Of a stretch of 64,000 bases of DNA, positions 45,017 to 57,457 are shown in pieces. The translations under genes were made by a program, and so were the position numbers. Under the pieces are notes generated by a model. It was not told the DNA's origin. It searched no databases and worked only from the letters and a program-made list of their open reading frames with translations. Each line of letters begins with the position of its first letter. The first letter of the stretch is position 1. The stretch comes from Saussurea involucrata (lineage: Eukaryota > Streptophyta > Magnoliopsida > Asterales > Asteraceae). The stretch is from contig CM066321.1 of the NCBI GenBank assembly GCA_033807775.1, positions 39,904,850 to 39,968,849 on the forward strand, written 5' to 3'.

Positions 45017-45610
45017 ATGTCATCATCATCATCACACTCTTACTTCAGCACCACTATGTCGTCATCGTCATCATCACACTCTCAACCCTCCTACACGCCG
45101 TCGAGCGAGCGATCATCGGAAGGAGAACACGACCCGTATGATGGACCGAGGATACCACCGACTGTGGTTCCACCGCAACCCACTCCTATAGTGATACAAC
45201 CAAACTCTAGAGGGCCACGTACGAGACTAACCGCTAGGAAAAGCGTTCCTATACCTAGACGAGTGAGTTTGAGGTCCGATCGGCAAGAGGCGCCGGAACC
45301 CTCGCGAGTTATCGAAGGAGTGCCTATTGGTCGTACGTCTGGCATGACCTGGGCCGAAGAGCAGCACCTTAGGGCTGTGACAGCGGATTTGCACGGATGT
45401 CAAACGAGGGTCAGTCACCAGAGTCAAGTCCTAACGGAGCTAGTAGAGTTAAGTCACCTTTTGACCAACATGTCGTCTGACGCCCTAAACGGAGCGAGAA
45501 TAGCTCGGAGGATAGCTTTACGGGCCGAGATAGTGTGCATAGTAGTAGTGATGCTACTGACGTTATTGGTGTTGTGGGTTTTGATTGAAGTGTATCGGGG
45601 CGGATATTGA
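45017..45610 (+). CDS. leader ORF with C-terminal membrane segment (element F)
   Basis: An intact 197-codon frame from ATG at 45017, between the PBS and gag. The N-terminus is Ser/His-rich with a 36-bp tandem duplication just upstream and across the start (STTMSSSSSHSYF). The middle is Pro/Arg-rich. Near the C-terminus AEIVCIVVVMLLTLLVLW forms a single predicted membrane helix with a short tail. No zinc finger or protease motif. It is open while gag and pol are broken. I do not recognise it; function unknown. A host fragment captured by the element is possible. Confidence 0.6.
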   Translation: MSSSSSHSYFSTTMSSSSSSHSQPSYTPSSERSSEGEHDPYDGPRIPPTVVPPQPTPIVIQPNSRGPRTRLTARKSVPIPRRVSLRSDRQEAPEPSRVIEGVPIGRTSGMTWAEEQHLRAVTADLHGCQTRVSHQSQVLTELVELSHLLTNMSSDALNGARIARRIALRAEIVCIVVVMLLTLLVLWVLIEVYRGGY

Positions 45611-45916
45611 CGTGGATGGTGGAAGATTTAGAAAATGATTTTTTTTAATTTCTAGCTGTTTCAACCTTGTATTTCAGTTTATAATTATGTACTGATGTAC
45701 GATGCACATCAGAAATTTTGTATCAACGGCTATTATTAACGACCTTAATGAAAAGGCAATTTCGCATTTTAATTACATATGTGTCGAACATGCGACAGTT
45801 ATTCTTTTTATTTATTTCCAATATTTCGAAATTACAAATGTATTCTTTACAAAACATCCGACTTTATCTACTCAAAATTTTAACCAAATCGATATTTGCA
45901 AATGTATTTTAGAAAG
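45611..45916 (+). other. leader between F upstream ORF and gag
   Basis: AT-rich, no supported feature. Small ORFs here lack family features. Confidence 0.5.
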
Positions 45917-47396
45917 ATGCCACCAAGAAGATCCACACGTCGCACGGGAGAAAATCCTGATGATCAAAACCCCGATATTGCCCATATCATAGCTCAACGT
46001 ATCCAAGAGGCGATACCCGACATCGTAACCCAAGTCACCGCGGGCATCAATGAGCGTCGTAGGAATGTCAATGTGGGAGGAGGAACTCCTAATGATGTTC
46101 ATGACAGTAGAGGATGAAGCTACAAGACATTCATGACATGCAAGCCCAAGGAATTTCACGGAACCGAGGGTGCTACAGGATTACTTTCATGGTTTGATAG
46201 CATGGAGTCGGTACTCCATATTAGTAAGTGCTCAGAGGATCGCATGGTGGAATATGCGGCCTGCCAGTTCCAGAAGCGAGCTTTGACTTGGTGGAACATT
46301 CAAGTCCAAACCCGTGGAAGGGAGGAAGCTTACAAGCTGTCCTGGACTGAGTTTAAGGAATTACTCATTGAGGAATACTGTCCCAAGAGCGAAGTTCAGA
46401 AATTGGAGGTTGAACTTTGGGATCTTACCATGGTTGGTTCGGGGATAGATTGATACACCGCTCGTTTTCACGAACTTGCAAAGTTAGTGCCCCCACATGG
46501 TTACCCCGAAGAGTAAACAGATCGACCGATATTTGTATGGATTCGCCCCGGAGATCTGAGGGATGGTTAAGTCAGCAAGTCCGACCACGATCCAAGCCGC
46601 AGTGGCATTAGCAACTAGTTTGACCCATGATGCGGTCAGGGCAGGAACTCTGACTCAGAAAGGTGTCGGTAGTAAAAGAAGGCCAGAGAGTCAGTCAGGA
46701 AAGGCGATTGGAAGTAGTTCAAGTAGGAACAAGAAAGTAGTGGGAAACTTTGGGATGAATGCTAAGGAAGTAGGGCGTTACCATGGACCCCTCCCGAAAT
46801 GCAATCAGTGCAATTTGCATCATGAAGGAACCTGTCCCACCTGTGGCATTTGTAAGCAAAAGGGTCATTTCACCCGGCACTGCAAGACGGGAAAGAATGT
46901 AAAGGAGGAAGGAAGGGTATGCTATGAGTGCGGAAGTCCAGATCACTTCCAGAATGTGTGCCCAAGGCTGAAAAGGGGACCAACCAATAACATTGCTGGG
47001 TATCAAGCAAGGCAAGCCAATAAGGGAAACCAAGGAGGACAAGCTCGAGGACGGGCATTTATTTTAGGAGCAGAAGAAGCACGCCGAGACCCCAATGTAG
47101 TGACAGGTACATTCCTCCTAAACGATTATTACGCGTCAGTATTATTTGACACTGGTGCCGATAAGAGCTTTGTTTCGTTAGAATTTAGGCCTTTGATCAA
47201 TCTAGAATCTAAGAAAATGCCGAATGCTTATATTGTTGAGATTGCTAATGGATATGAGTTAGAAACTAAGGATGTAATCTTAGGCTGTACTTTGAACTTA
47301 GCTGATAAGCTATTTAGTGTTGATCTTATTCCAATTGAATTGGGGAGTTTCGATGTAGTGATAGGCATGGATTGGTTATCTAAGAATCGAGCATAG
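45917..47396 (+). pseudogene. gag-protease (element F)
   Basis: Starts MPPRRSTRRTGENPD at 45917, typical of Tekay gag. The capsid part reads WFDSMESVLHISKCSEDRMV and RALTWWNIQVQTRG, with in-frame stops at 46115, about 46451, and others before 46563. Two zinc knuckles follow (CGICKQKGHFTRHC and CYECGSPDHFQNVC). Protease reads LFDTGADKSFVS and VVIGMDWLSKNRA, ending with TAG at 47394. DTGA is intact. Multiple stops make it inactive. Confidence 0.9.
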
Positions 47397-50300
47397 GTTA
47401 GTTGTTTTGAAAAGACTGTCAAGTTACCATTACAAGGGGGAGAAACCCTTGTTGTCCAAGGAGATAGAGCTGGAAAGGAACTAAGGATAGTGTCATGTAT
47501 GAAGGTCCATAAGTATTTGAGGAAGAAGTGTGTTGCGTTCTTGGCGAAGTAATCGAGAAGAAGTCTGAGGAGAAGCGAGTCCAAGATATTCCTGTGGTGA
47601 AGGATCACCCAGAAGTGTTTCCAGACGATTTTCCTGGACTTCCACCGTTTAGACAAGTCGAATTTCAGATTGACCTTATACCCGGAGCGGCGCCTGTAGC
47701 CAAGGCCCCATATCGTTTAGCACCTGCCGAAATGCAGGAGTTGTCGAATCAACTTTGGGAACTTCTGGATAAAGGATTCATTCGACCAAGTTCATCACCC
47801 TGGGGAGCCCCGATTCTCTTCGTCAAGAAGAAGGATGGATCGTTTCGAATGTGTATCGATTATAGGGAACTAAATAAGATAACAATCAAGAACCGATATC
47901 CTCTCCCTCGAATAGACGATTTGTTCGACCAGTTGCAGGGTGCAACTTACTTCTCGAAGATTGACCTTCGATCGGGGTATCATCAGTTAAGAGTCCGAGA
48001 GGAAGACATTCCTAAAACAGTTTTTAGAACTTGCTATGGACACTACGAGTTTTTAGTTATGCCATTTGGATTGACGAACGCGCCAGCTGTGTTTATGGAT
48101 CTAATGAATAGAGTATGTAGGCTATACCTTGATAAGTTTGTGATTATATTCATCGATGATATATTGATCTATTCTCAGAGTGAGAAAGATCACGAGCAGC
48201 ATCTAAAAGTGATTCTAGAACTTCTCAAGGAGTAGAAACTGTATGCCAAATTCTCTAAGTGTGAATTTTGGATTCGGGAAGTACATTTCTTAGGTCACGT
48301 GATTGGAGAAAAAGGGATTCACGTGGACCCGGCTAAAGTGGAAGCCATTAGGAAATGGGAAGCCCCGAGGACTCCAACGGAAATTCACCAATTTCTAGGT
48401 TTGGCAGGATATTATCGGCGTTTTATCGAGAATTTCTCTAAGATCGCTAAACCCCTCACCACGTTAACCCAAAAGGATAAGGAATTCGTTTGGGGAGCTT
48501 CACAAGAAGAAGCGTTTCAACTTTTGAAGAAAAAGTTGTGCCATGCACCGATTTTAGCTTTATCGAAGGGAACGGAAAATTTTGTGGTGTATTGTGACGC
48601 ATCACATCAAGGATTAGGTTGCGTATTGATGCAAAATGATAAGGTGATAGCATACGCCTCGAGACAATAAAAGTTCATGAGATGAACTATACACACACGA
48701 TTTGGAACTCGGAGTTGTGGTATTCGCTCTAAAGATTATGGAGACATTATCTATATGGTACCAAGTGCACTATTTTCACTGATCACAAGAGTATTCAACA
48801 CATCTTTGATCAAAAGATGCTTAATATGAGGCAAAGAAGATGGGTAGAACTGCTCAGCGACTACGATTGTGAGATACGTTACCACCCAGGTAAGGCCAAT
48901 GTGGTAGCTGATGCCCTGAGTAGGAAAGAAAGGGCAAAACCTTCACGAGTCCGAGCATTGGGAGCGCTGGTTCAAACAAGTTTGAAAACCCGGATTTTTG
49001 AAGCTCAGATCGAAGCAATGAAGTCTGAAAACCTGAAGGACGAGGACTCTTCATGGTTTAGAGGCTAGATTTGAAACTAAGATTGATGGAGTACGTTACT
49101 TTAAGGGCAGAGTATGGATCCCAAAGGCTGACAACCTACGGGAAATGATTTTGGAGGAGGCTCATAAATCTAAGTACTAAAATTCACCCAGGAGCAGATA
49201 AGATGTACAAGGATTTAAGGAAGTACTATTGGTGGCCAGGGAATGAAGAAGGATGTTTGCCATATATGTAGGGAAATACATAACTTGCTCAAAGGTCAAG
49301 GCTGTTTATCAAAAGCCATCAGGATTGTTGCAACAACCAGAGATTCCAAAGTGGAAATAGGAGCAAATCACTATGGATTTTATAACCAAACTTCCGAGAA
49401 CTGCCAAAGGGCACGACTCGATTTGGGTTATAGTAGATCGATTTACGAAGTCTGCACATTTCTTGCCTATTCAAGAAGACTATAAGATGGAGAAGCTTGC
49501 CCAAATCTATATCAAGGAAATCGTCACGCGACATGGAGTCCCAGTTTCCATCATATCAGATAGAGATAGCCGCTTCACATCTCGATTTTGGCAGTCACTT
49601 CAAAAAGCGTTAGGTACGCAATTGAATTTGAGCACGGCCTATCATCCTCAAACGGAATGGTCAGAGTGAGCGAACCATTCAGACGTTGGAGGACATGCTT
49701 CGGGCATGTATGACAGACTTTGGAGGAAGTTGGGATAACCACTTGCCGTTAGTTGAGTTTTCTTACAACAATAGTTATCACACTAGTATTCAGTGTGCGC
49801 CATATGAAGCTCTGTATGGACGCAAGTGTCGAACACCTCTTTGTTGGTTAGAGATTGGAGATAGACAACTACCTAGTCCGGACATTGTTCAAGAAACCAC
49901 CGACAAGATTGCAATCATCAGAGATAGGCTTAAAGCAGCTCAAGATCATCAAAAGAGCTATGCGGACAATCGTAGGAAGCCTTTAGAATTTCAAGTTGGT
50001 GACAGAGTCTTTTTGAAAGTGTCCCCTTGGAAGGGAACAGTCCGGTTTGGGAAAAGAGGAAAATTGAGTCCACGGTATATTGGACCATTCAAGATCACAG
50101 AAAGAATTGGACCAGTAGCTTATAAGCTGCAATTGCCAATGGAGTTAAGTGCTATCCACAACACGTTTAACGTGTCAAACCTGAAGAAGTGTTTAGCTGA
50201 CGAAGCAGTAACCGTGCCTTTGGAAGAAGTCCAAATCAACGATAAATTGCACATCGTAGAGGAACCAATGGAAATACTCGATAGGGAAGTCAAGTGTCTT

Positions 50301-50441
50301 AAGCGAATCAAAATCCCGATAGTAAAAGTTCATTGGAACACAAGGCGTGGGCCTGAGTACACTTGGGAACGAGAGGATTACATGATGCATAAGTATCCTC
50401 ATCTCTTTGCTAGCAAACCTGTTAAAGCTAGTAACACTTGA
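47397..50441 (+). pseudogene. RT-RNase H-integrase-chromodomain (element F)
   Basis: RT (47528-48235) shows FVKKKDGSFRMCIDYRELNK, MPFGLTNAPAVF and catalytic FIDDILIYS, then a TAG at 48233. RNase H is at 48299-49068 (VVYCDASHQGLGCVL). Integrase core at 49373-49669 shows MDFITKLPRT, SDRDSRFTSRFW, and a frameshift at the region of the catalytic Glu. The last frame, 49686-50441, ends with a chromodomain (VKVHWNTRRGPEYTWERED), which targets chromatin in chromoviruses. Stops and frameshifts inactivate it. A short GGGACGAAATTC and PPT CCGGGGGAGAC (50465-50475) precede the LTR. Confidence 0.9.
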
Positions 50442-50475
50442 ATTTCGGGACGAAATTCTTTTAACCGGGGGAGAC

Positions 50476-53438
50476 TGTGACAACTGTCAAATTTACACCT
50501 TAGGTTAGAACTACACTGGATATTTCAATTATTCATGTCATAGTTCACACAGTGCGATTTTAACAGTAAACTCGGTACGATAGGAAAATTTGAGAAATTT
50601 TGCCTAGGAACCCTTTGATTTAGGAAATTATCCATAAATCTCATAAAATGTCAACTTAAGCTAGAATTATACCACAAGTATTATATAATTAACAACTTGA
50701 TCTATTTTCAACAAAATTATATAAATACTTTACTTTTATATTTATAATTTATGAGAAAATACTTGTGTTTTAAAAATAAATCAAAAACACAAGATTAGAC
50801 TATATTATTGCATCACACCACACCCCCCCCCCCCCCATGGAGATCCCCCCCCCCCCCCCCCTCTCTCTACTCTTTATGTATTTCTTTTTGGCTATCACAA
50901 TTCATTTACACAACAATTCATTCTCTCTCTAAATTCTCACACAAGAATTCTCTCTTCTTTCTCTCTCCATCTTCATCCATCTTCATCAAATCTTCATCCA
51001 CCTTCAGCCTCTAAACACCTCTTTTCAAAGAGATAAAAGTGTTCAAGGTAAATACAAGTGTATTGGATGAAATCCACACACTCTCTTTTGTCTAAATTTT
51101 CATTTCTTGCATTTTCTTATGAATGTTCTTCACCTTCTTCTACATTTCTTTAATATTGTTAAAAATCATCTTTACACATCTTAATGTTTGTAGATTTACC
51201 ACCATAACACTTGCATGTTAGTAAAAGGGTGGTGAATCCATAATCAAACCAATGTTAAGATCAAAGATGAACTTTTAAACACATGCATGTAGTTTTCTTG
51301 AAAAATCCATACCTTTTGATTCAAAGGTTTCATGAGTGGATCTTTAAATCCATTAAAAACATGTTTAACCAACATGCATGAGCTAAAAATACACAATTTT
51401 ATGATACATGATGAAGATCTTGACATAAACACCAAAAAGAACCATTTTCAAGATTTATAAAAGATGAGATGATGGGTAACTTGCATGTAGTTTAAATGGC
51501 TCAAAAACATGTTTTGGAACTGAAAATAAATGTATGGGGATGAGTCAAATCGTATTTTGCATGCAAAGGAATATGAATTTTGGGTAAAAAGTCAATATAG
51601 GTGCACATGCACAAAGGGTGGTTTTGACAGCTTGCTGCTAGATTCCACACCTCTTTTCAAAAGATCATATCTCACTCAATACTACTCCAAATTAAGTAAT
51701 TCTTTTTCTGGAAATTATTTTTATGTGTTGGGATTCAAACCCAAGTGGTTTCACTCAAGAACCTAAAGATTTCGTCTACCAAACAGTCTTCACAAAAACA
51801 GTGCGCAAACAGCAACGTTTTCTGTCGAGTTTTACGTCAATTATTTTTTTCATGTACTTAAACACTTCTAAAAATTATGAAACTTATGCCGAAAGTTTCC
51901 TAACTCATTAAACCACTTGTACATAAAATATCTTGACCTAACTATACTTGGAAGTTATCCAAAAATGGACACAAAGTGACACCAAAATCTGGACAGCAAA
52001 GGACAATTTTCTTGTTATGATTGAAAGTTAACTCTTGATCCCATTTCATCATTTTATGATGAAATTGTGGAATATATATATATATATATATATGTATACT
52101 ATATATTTATATATTTATGCATTTTATATACTCTTGATCCCATTTCATCATTTTATGATGAAATTGTGGAATATATATATATATATATATATACTATATA
52201 TTTATATAATTATACAATTTATATACTTTAAACCCTTTTCATCATTATTATGATGAAATTGTGGTATATATAAATATATATATGTACTATACATTTATAA
52301 ATTTATACACTTTAAATACTTCATCTTTACATTTTGAACCCTTTTTATCATTCTTATGATAAAATTTCGGTATACGTATATATACTATATATAAAGTCTT
52401 TGGACCCTTTTCGTTACTTATTGTGACGAAATTGCGGTAACTTTAATCTAACAAGAATGAAGCATACTTATGTTACGATTACAAATGTTGGTAACTCCAT
52501 ACGATTTATAATATTTAAATCACAATAAAGGCATTTTATGACGATTCGGATAGTTAGTACCGAACCTTCGAAATTAAAAACTCACTAGTGACCTTACGTG
52601 CATAGGTTTGAAGTAGGATCATCTCGAAGTACTTGGGGGAGATTCCCGGATTCTATCGCTTATAAAGTGAGTTATCACAGCCCCTTTTTCAATATTTTAC
52701 ATATTTGGGGTGAAAAGCATGTCGTTATTACAACTACTTTACGCACCGGTTAAATCGTTTTCTTGAAAATGTAAACTTTGCTATACTCTTTTATGCTCTA
52801 TGGTATGTATAGGTTACGCATGTTGTAAGTTTTTGAGCTTTTCTCTATCGTACGTAAGTCCCTATTTGACTCTACGTTACCCGTTTAACTCACGAGTGTG
52901 AGCCGTTGGTAATTATGGATAGCGCTATTTGGTTGACACCCCACTCACAAGTCGCGCTTGTTTGAGTGCATAATTATTGTTGTCCGTGCGCATTGTTGAC
53001 GATAGAACATGCATTGGGGCGGCTGTCATATAGGTCGGGTAACGGGCTCACTACTTAAACATAATACATACTATTTCGATAAGCAAGTGTTTTCATAACC
53101 GGTTGCCTTATCCACTTGTGCGGATTTAAACTGTTTTGCTATGATAAACAATGTTATACTCATTAAACCTGTGATCTCACCAACTAGTGCATTAGTTGAC
53201 ATTTTCATTGACATGCTTTTCAGGTGAGCGTCCTTAAGGTTGGAACTTAGGAAGGCTACATGTGTTGAAGCTTTCTATGTTATCTGTTGATTACGTTCAT
53301 TTCCCTTTTTCGTAAAACGTTTGTAAAAGGCAATGTTGTAAACTTTTGAATGTATTTTGATGGTTGGTGTAATCCTGTAACTCTTGCTATGAAACTTGAG
53401 CTGCACATCCCGTGTTTCCGCTTTAGTGGGGTGTGACA
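50476..53438 (+). repeat. 3' LTR of element F
   Basis: TGTGACAACTG to GTGTGACA, followed by TSD CAATG (53439-53443). C tracts lie at about 50823-50862 and the palindromic units at about 52030-52440. Differs from the 5' LTR by a few percent or less by eye plus small indels. Confidence 0.95.
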
Positions 53439-53443
53439 CAATG

Positions 53444-53565
53444 TCCTGGACGGGACGGATTTGTTTCCTCATCTGGGGAAATATTTGCTCCCTTCTTTCA
53501 GGGAGCGTTTCGAGGGATTCCCGGTCGAGGAGACGGGATCTCATGTAGCCGGACTGGCGTTTATG
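53444..53565 (+). pseudogene. antisense gene exon 3, right part (element H)
   Basis: After F, the exon reads LFPHLGKYLLPSFRERFEG and SHVAGLAFM and ends at donor G|GTAAGT (53565/53566). It aligns with G 60205-60318. The intron runs 53566-53650 with a TTTTTACAG end. Confidence 0.75.
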
Positions 53566-53650
53566 GTAAGTTTTTCTTTCAAAACTTATGTTTCAGTGTT
53601 TTTTAATCTTTGTCGAGCATTTACTAACATGCTCGTTTATGTTTTTACAG

Positions 53651-54295
53651 GCGTTCCAGTCTTCTCTTGCCTTACACGCGGAAACAGTGAAGATAAGGGG
53701 TTTGGTGTCTTCTGCCCATGAGAGGGGGAACGCAGCGTTGGACAGGGAGATGGTTGCCCTAGAACGTGAGGAGGCTATGTCCTTACGTCTCGATGAGGCT
53801 CTGAAGGAGATGGAGGATGTCGGACGTGCAAAAGACGAGGCAAACCATCGTCTGAAGCAGTCTTTGTCCATGATTGCCGATCAAAGGGACGAGCTGGACA
53901 AGGCCAAGGAGTCTTTGGCTGCGAGTATGAAAGAGGCTGAAGACTCCAAGTCTAGGGTGACGAAGTTGGAGGGTGAGGTGAAAGAGTTGAAAGACGAGGC
54001 GAAGTCTGTCTTTGCTTTCGCTCGATTCACCGCGAGGGCGGGGATTATGCGTCGGCACTTGTCGGGCAAAAACCCTTTGGCCTTGGCGTCGGACGAGCTT
54101 GTCTTCTTCTTGAGGGACGGCGGGACTGAAAGGGATCTCGACTCTGATGACGAGAAAGAGATCGAGGAGGAGGTCGAAGAGAGCTCAAAGGGCGAAGCCT
54201 CGGGCAAGGATGCGACTGACGATCCTCCTCAGGCTCAGAAAGTTTCTAATTTTTTTGTTTTTAATCGCTTGACCGTTGGTGGTCGAGCTATTTGA
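53651..54295 (+). pseudogene. antisense gene exon 4 (element H)
   Basis: Starts AFQSSLALHAETVKIRGL after the acceptor. A long coiled coil follows (about 53720-54000), then ARFTARAGIMRRHLSGKNP and an acidic stretch (DSDDEKEIEEEVEE), and the frame stays open to 54295. It aligns with G 60398-60913 but is longer. Coil and acidic tail suggest a protein-binding role; this is inference. It converges on integrase. Confidence 0.75.
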
Positions 54296-54842
54296 ATGTA
54301 CCAGACCGTTTGATGAAATGAAATTTACATTTCCTTTTAATTTTATACTATTGTCAATCGATAAACAAATATCGAGCACAATACTGAGTGTGCGAGGATA
54401 AACGTAAGTCATATATATAACAAACGTAGGTACTTGCGACAAAGGCGTTTATTGAAATACAACGATTAAAACATGAATCATAAGATTTTGATATTTTAAA
54501 TCGTGTAAGCGTACATGCGTTCAAAGCATACATTCAGAACATGAAATTTCTCTAAGTTAAAACACTTAGATCGTGGATTGATCGCACAATTAAATCGTGC
54601 GGTGAACCTGAATCATACATCTATGCGATCAGATAATCAAGTCATATGGTAGACCCGATTGCTTATGTTATGCAACCCTGCGAAAGTATACTGATGTCAT
54701 GTGATAGACTTAGTAACTTATGTCGCGCGATCCTGCGATAAAACAATGTCAGAAGTTGGTCGTTGGCTAACCAACGACCCTCCGATGCTTAAGTCAGTGA
54801 TCATTGTGATGAATAAAAATTATATGAGGAAATCAAAAAGAC
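54296..54842. other. convergent spacer of element H with hairpin
   Basis: Non-coding spacer between the ends of the antisense gene and integrase. It contains GGTCGTTGGCTAACCAACGACC-type inverted repeat at 54758-54779 (9-bp arms, 4-base loop), also present in G. Several GTCG/ATCGTGCG words. No gene. Confidence 0.65.
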
Positions 54843-56388
54843 TTAGAAGAAATATCTCTTCAAATGTGTCGCATTCCAGCTACGTGGGACATCTTGATTG
54901 TCGAGGGTTTGGAGCCGATAGGCACCTTTACCCACCACTTCTGAGATACGATAAGGACCTTCCCACTTGGTGGAAAATCTTACCTGCATTGAGCTCTTGA
55001 GTGCTTTGGAACACTCGTCGGAGGACGTAGTCGCCTTCTTGGAAGACTTTAGCTTTAACATTCTTATTGAAGCGTCGCTCGACCGCTTGCCTCTGCGATG
55101 CCATTCTGATCAATGCTGATTCTCTAGGCTCTTCAAGGGCATCGAGGTCATAACTTAAATCAACCAGGTTATGGTCGACGGAAGTATGCCTCGAGGTTAG
55201 GAGTTGGACCTCGACTGGTAGAACTGCTTCACAACCATAGACCAAAGAGAAAGGAGTTTGTCCTGTGGACGTGCGAGGTGTCGTGCGATTCGCCCACAAG
55301 ATCGAAAAGAGTTCTTCGACCCATTTTCCCTTTGCAGCATTTAGCCTTTTCTTAATTGAAGCAATGATAGTCTTATTACTCGATTCAGCAAGTCCATTCG
55401 CCTGGGGATACCTGGGTGTCGAGGTCGTCAGCTTGATGCTGCGGTCTTCACAGAACTGTCTAGTTCTGTTGCTTATGTATTGGGATCCATTATCGCAGAC
55501 AATTTCGGATGGAATCCCAAACCTGCATATAATGTTAGTCTGGATAAAAGAGACGACTTCCTTGTCCCGGACTTGGGAAAAGGCAGTTGCTTCTATCCAT
55601 TTGGAAAAGTAATCTGTAAGTACGAGGAGAAAAACCTTTTGTCCTGGGGCAGGTGGCAGCTTGCCGACAATGTCCATCCCCCATCTCATGAAGGGTCATG
55701 GGATCAGTGTTGAATGCAAAGGTTCATAAGGTTTATGAGACGTACCTGAATGTCGCTGACAAGGATCGCAGTTCTGGACATACCTGACGGCGTCCTGTCG
55801 CAATGTTGGCCAAAAGTAGCCCTGTCGAGAGATACGATTAGCCAAACTGCGACCTCCTGAGTGATTTCCACACTCCCCATCGTGCATTTCCTGAAAACTC
55901 TTCTGGACGCATCTCAGGTTTAAACCTGTCGATGATCGTCGATAGAGTCTATCCCCGATCACGACGTACCTAGATGCCTTGAATTTGATCTTTCGAGCTT
56001 CCATCTTATCTTCTGGGAGTTGGTCGTGCATAAGAAAATTTCGGATGTCGCACGACCAGTCATCTTCTTGCTCTTCGATCTGGACGACATCGTTGTTTTT
56101 GTTGGACGATATCGCTAGGTGGATCATAGGGATACTGTCGAATATTGGTTCAACTAGAGCAAACCCAAGGTTTGCTAGAGCGTCGGCTTGAGTATTCTGA
56201 TCCCTTGGAATCTGTTCAATAGAAAACGATTTGAATTTTTCTGATTTTTCTTTTGCTACCTTTAGGTACGCTGTCATCTTTGAATCTTTGGCTACGAATT
56301 CTCCATTCATCTGGTTCACGACCAGAAGAGAATCGCTTTTGACATGTAGCGCGGTTGCCCCCGAGTCGTGGGCCATATTCATTCCCAT
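54843..56388 (-). pseudogene. second RNase H and integrase (element H)
   Basis: 56388-55696 encodes the rest of the archaeal-like second RNase H (DSGATALHVKSDSLLVVNQ, NTQADALANLG) and the integrase zinc region (CVQKSFQEMHDGECGNHSG, YVQNCDPCQRH). A TGA in place of Trp separates the catalytic core (55689 on): MDIVGKLPPAPG, VCDNGSQYISN and YPQANGLAESSNK carry the D, D and E. After a frameshift near 54.95 kb the C-terminal part ends at 54843 (FSTKWEGPYRISEVVG, RSWNATHLKRYFF). Dual RNase H is a Tat-lineage trait. Confidence 0.9.
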
Positions 56389-56390
56389 GA

Positions 56391-57457
56391 TCAGGGCTTC
56401 GTACTCAGCTTCGTTGTTGGTGGTTTTGAAATCAGGGCTTCGGTTGCTTCATATTCATTTCCCCCCTGTGGCGACTTTATGACGACGCCTAATCCTGAAC
56501 CTCTAATTTTGGACGATCCATCGACATACAGAGTCCAAGGCACGTCGTCGTGAGTCGCCACAGTTGACACTTCGAGCTCTGCCTCTTTCTCCAATTCAGG
56601 TCTGAAATCAGCAATGAAATCCGCCAAGGCTTGCGATTTTATCGCGGTCCTGGGCTTAAAATTGATGTCGTAACTGCTGAGATATATACTCCATTTTGCT
56701 AAATGACCTGTCAACTCATGTTTCCTCAAGACAGACTTAAGAGGAAAGTTAGTCACGACAGTAATAGGATGTGATTCGAAATAGTGTCGTAATTTTTTAG
56801 CGGTTGTGACTAGCGATAAAAGCAATTTCTCCATGGAGGAATACATGGTTTCGGCGTCCAAGAGAGATTTACTTACATAGTAGATCGGTAGTTGCTGCTT
56901 TTCATCTTCTCGCGTCAGGACGGCACTTACTGTATTAGGACTAACAGCCAAATATAGCTGCAAGACCTCATGGTCGTCAGGCTTTGACAACAAAGGAGGT
57001 GACGTCATGTACTCCTTTAATTTTTGCAGTGCTTGCTCATGATCCTCGGTCCAGTCGAAGCGTTTATTTTTCCTGAGGACGTTATAGAATAAATGACATC
57101 TATCAGAGGATCGAGAGATAAACCTGTTTAGAGCAGCCACCCGACCAGTGAGCCTTTGGACCTCTTTGAAATTTCTCAGAGATTTAATCTCGATGATAGC
57201 TTTGATCTGGTCGGGATTAGCCTCAATTCCTCGACGAGTGACCATGTAGCCTAGGAATTTCCCGGCACTGACACCGAAGGAACACTTCGTCGGGTTGAGC
57301 TTCATGCTATACTTCCGAAGGATGTCGAACGACTGCCTCAAATGCTCGACGTGGTCGACTGCTTGCTTGGACTTGACTAGCATGTCGTCGATATACACTT
57401 CCATTGTGTCGCCAAGATGGTCTTTGAACATCTTATTTACTAGACGCTGGTAGGTAG
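56391..57457 (-). pseudogene. RT end and RNase H (element H)
   Basis: Begins TYQRLVNKMFKDHLG where G's LTR cuts RT; includes catalytic YIDDMLVKS, YSMKLNPTKCSFGVSAGKFL, RNase H (SKSLLDAETMYSSMEKLLL) and the start of the second RNase H (WTLYVDGSSKIRGSGLG). A short duplication with frameshift at about 56400 separates it from 56388. Codons upstream of 57457 belong to the LTR, not RT. Confidence 0.9.

Larger units (their letters stand above)
41714..53438 (+). mobile_element. Element F: Tekay-type Ty3/gypsy (chromovirus)
   Basis: LTRs 41714-44657 and 50476-53438, PBS, a leader ORF, gag, protease, RT, RNase H, integrase with chromodomain, PPT, and TSD CAATG. Domain order and RT/chromodomain wording fit the Tekay chromovirus lineage. 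There are several stops and frameshifts in gag and pol. LTRs of 2.94 and 2.96 kb are very similar. Confidence 0.95.
39393..57457 (-). mobile_element. Element H: Tat-type Ty3/gypsy with antisense gene, interrupted by F
   Basis: Minus strand RT (from 57457), two RNase H domains and integrase (to 54843), then a spliced plus-strand gene (40398-54295), PPT and truncated LTR. Element F (41714-53438, TSD CAATG) lies in the third exon of the antisense gene. Element G's LTR at 57458 removes the upstream RT, gag and 5' LTR from view. Dual RNase H and an antisense ORF are established Tat-lineage traits. Confidence 0.85.
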
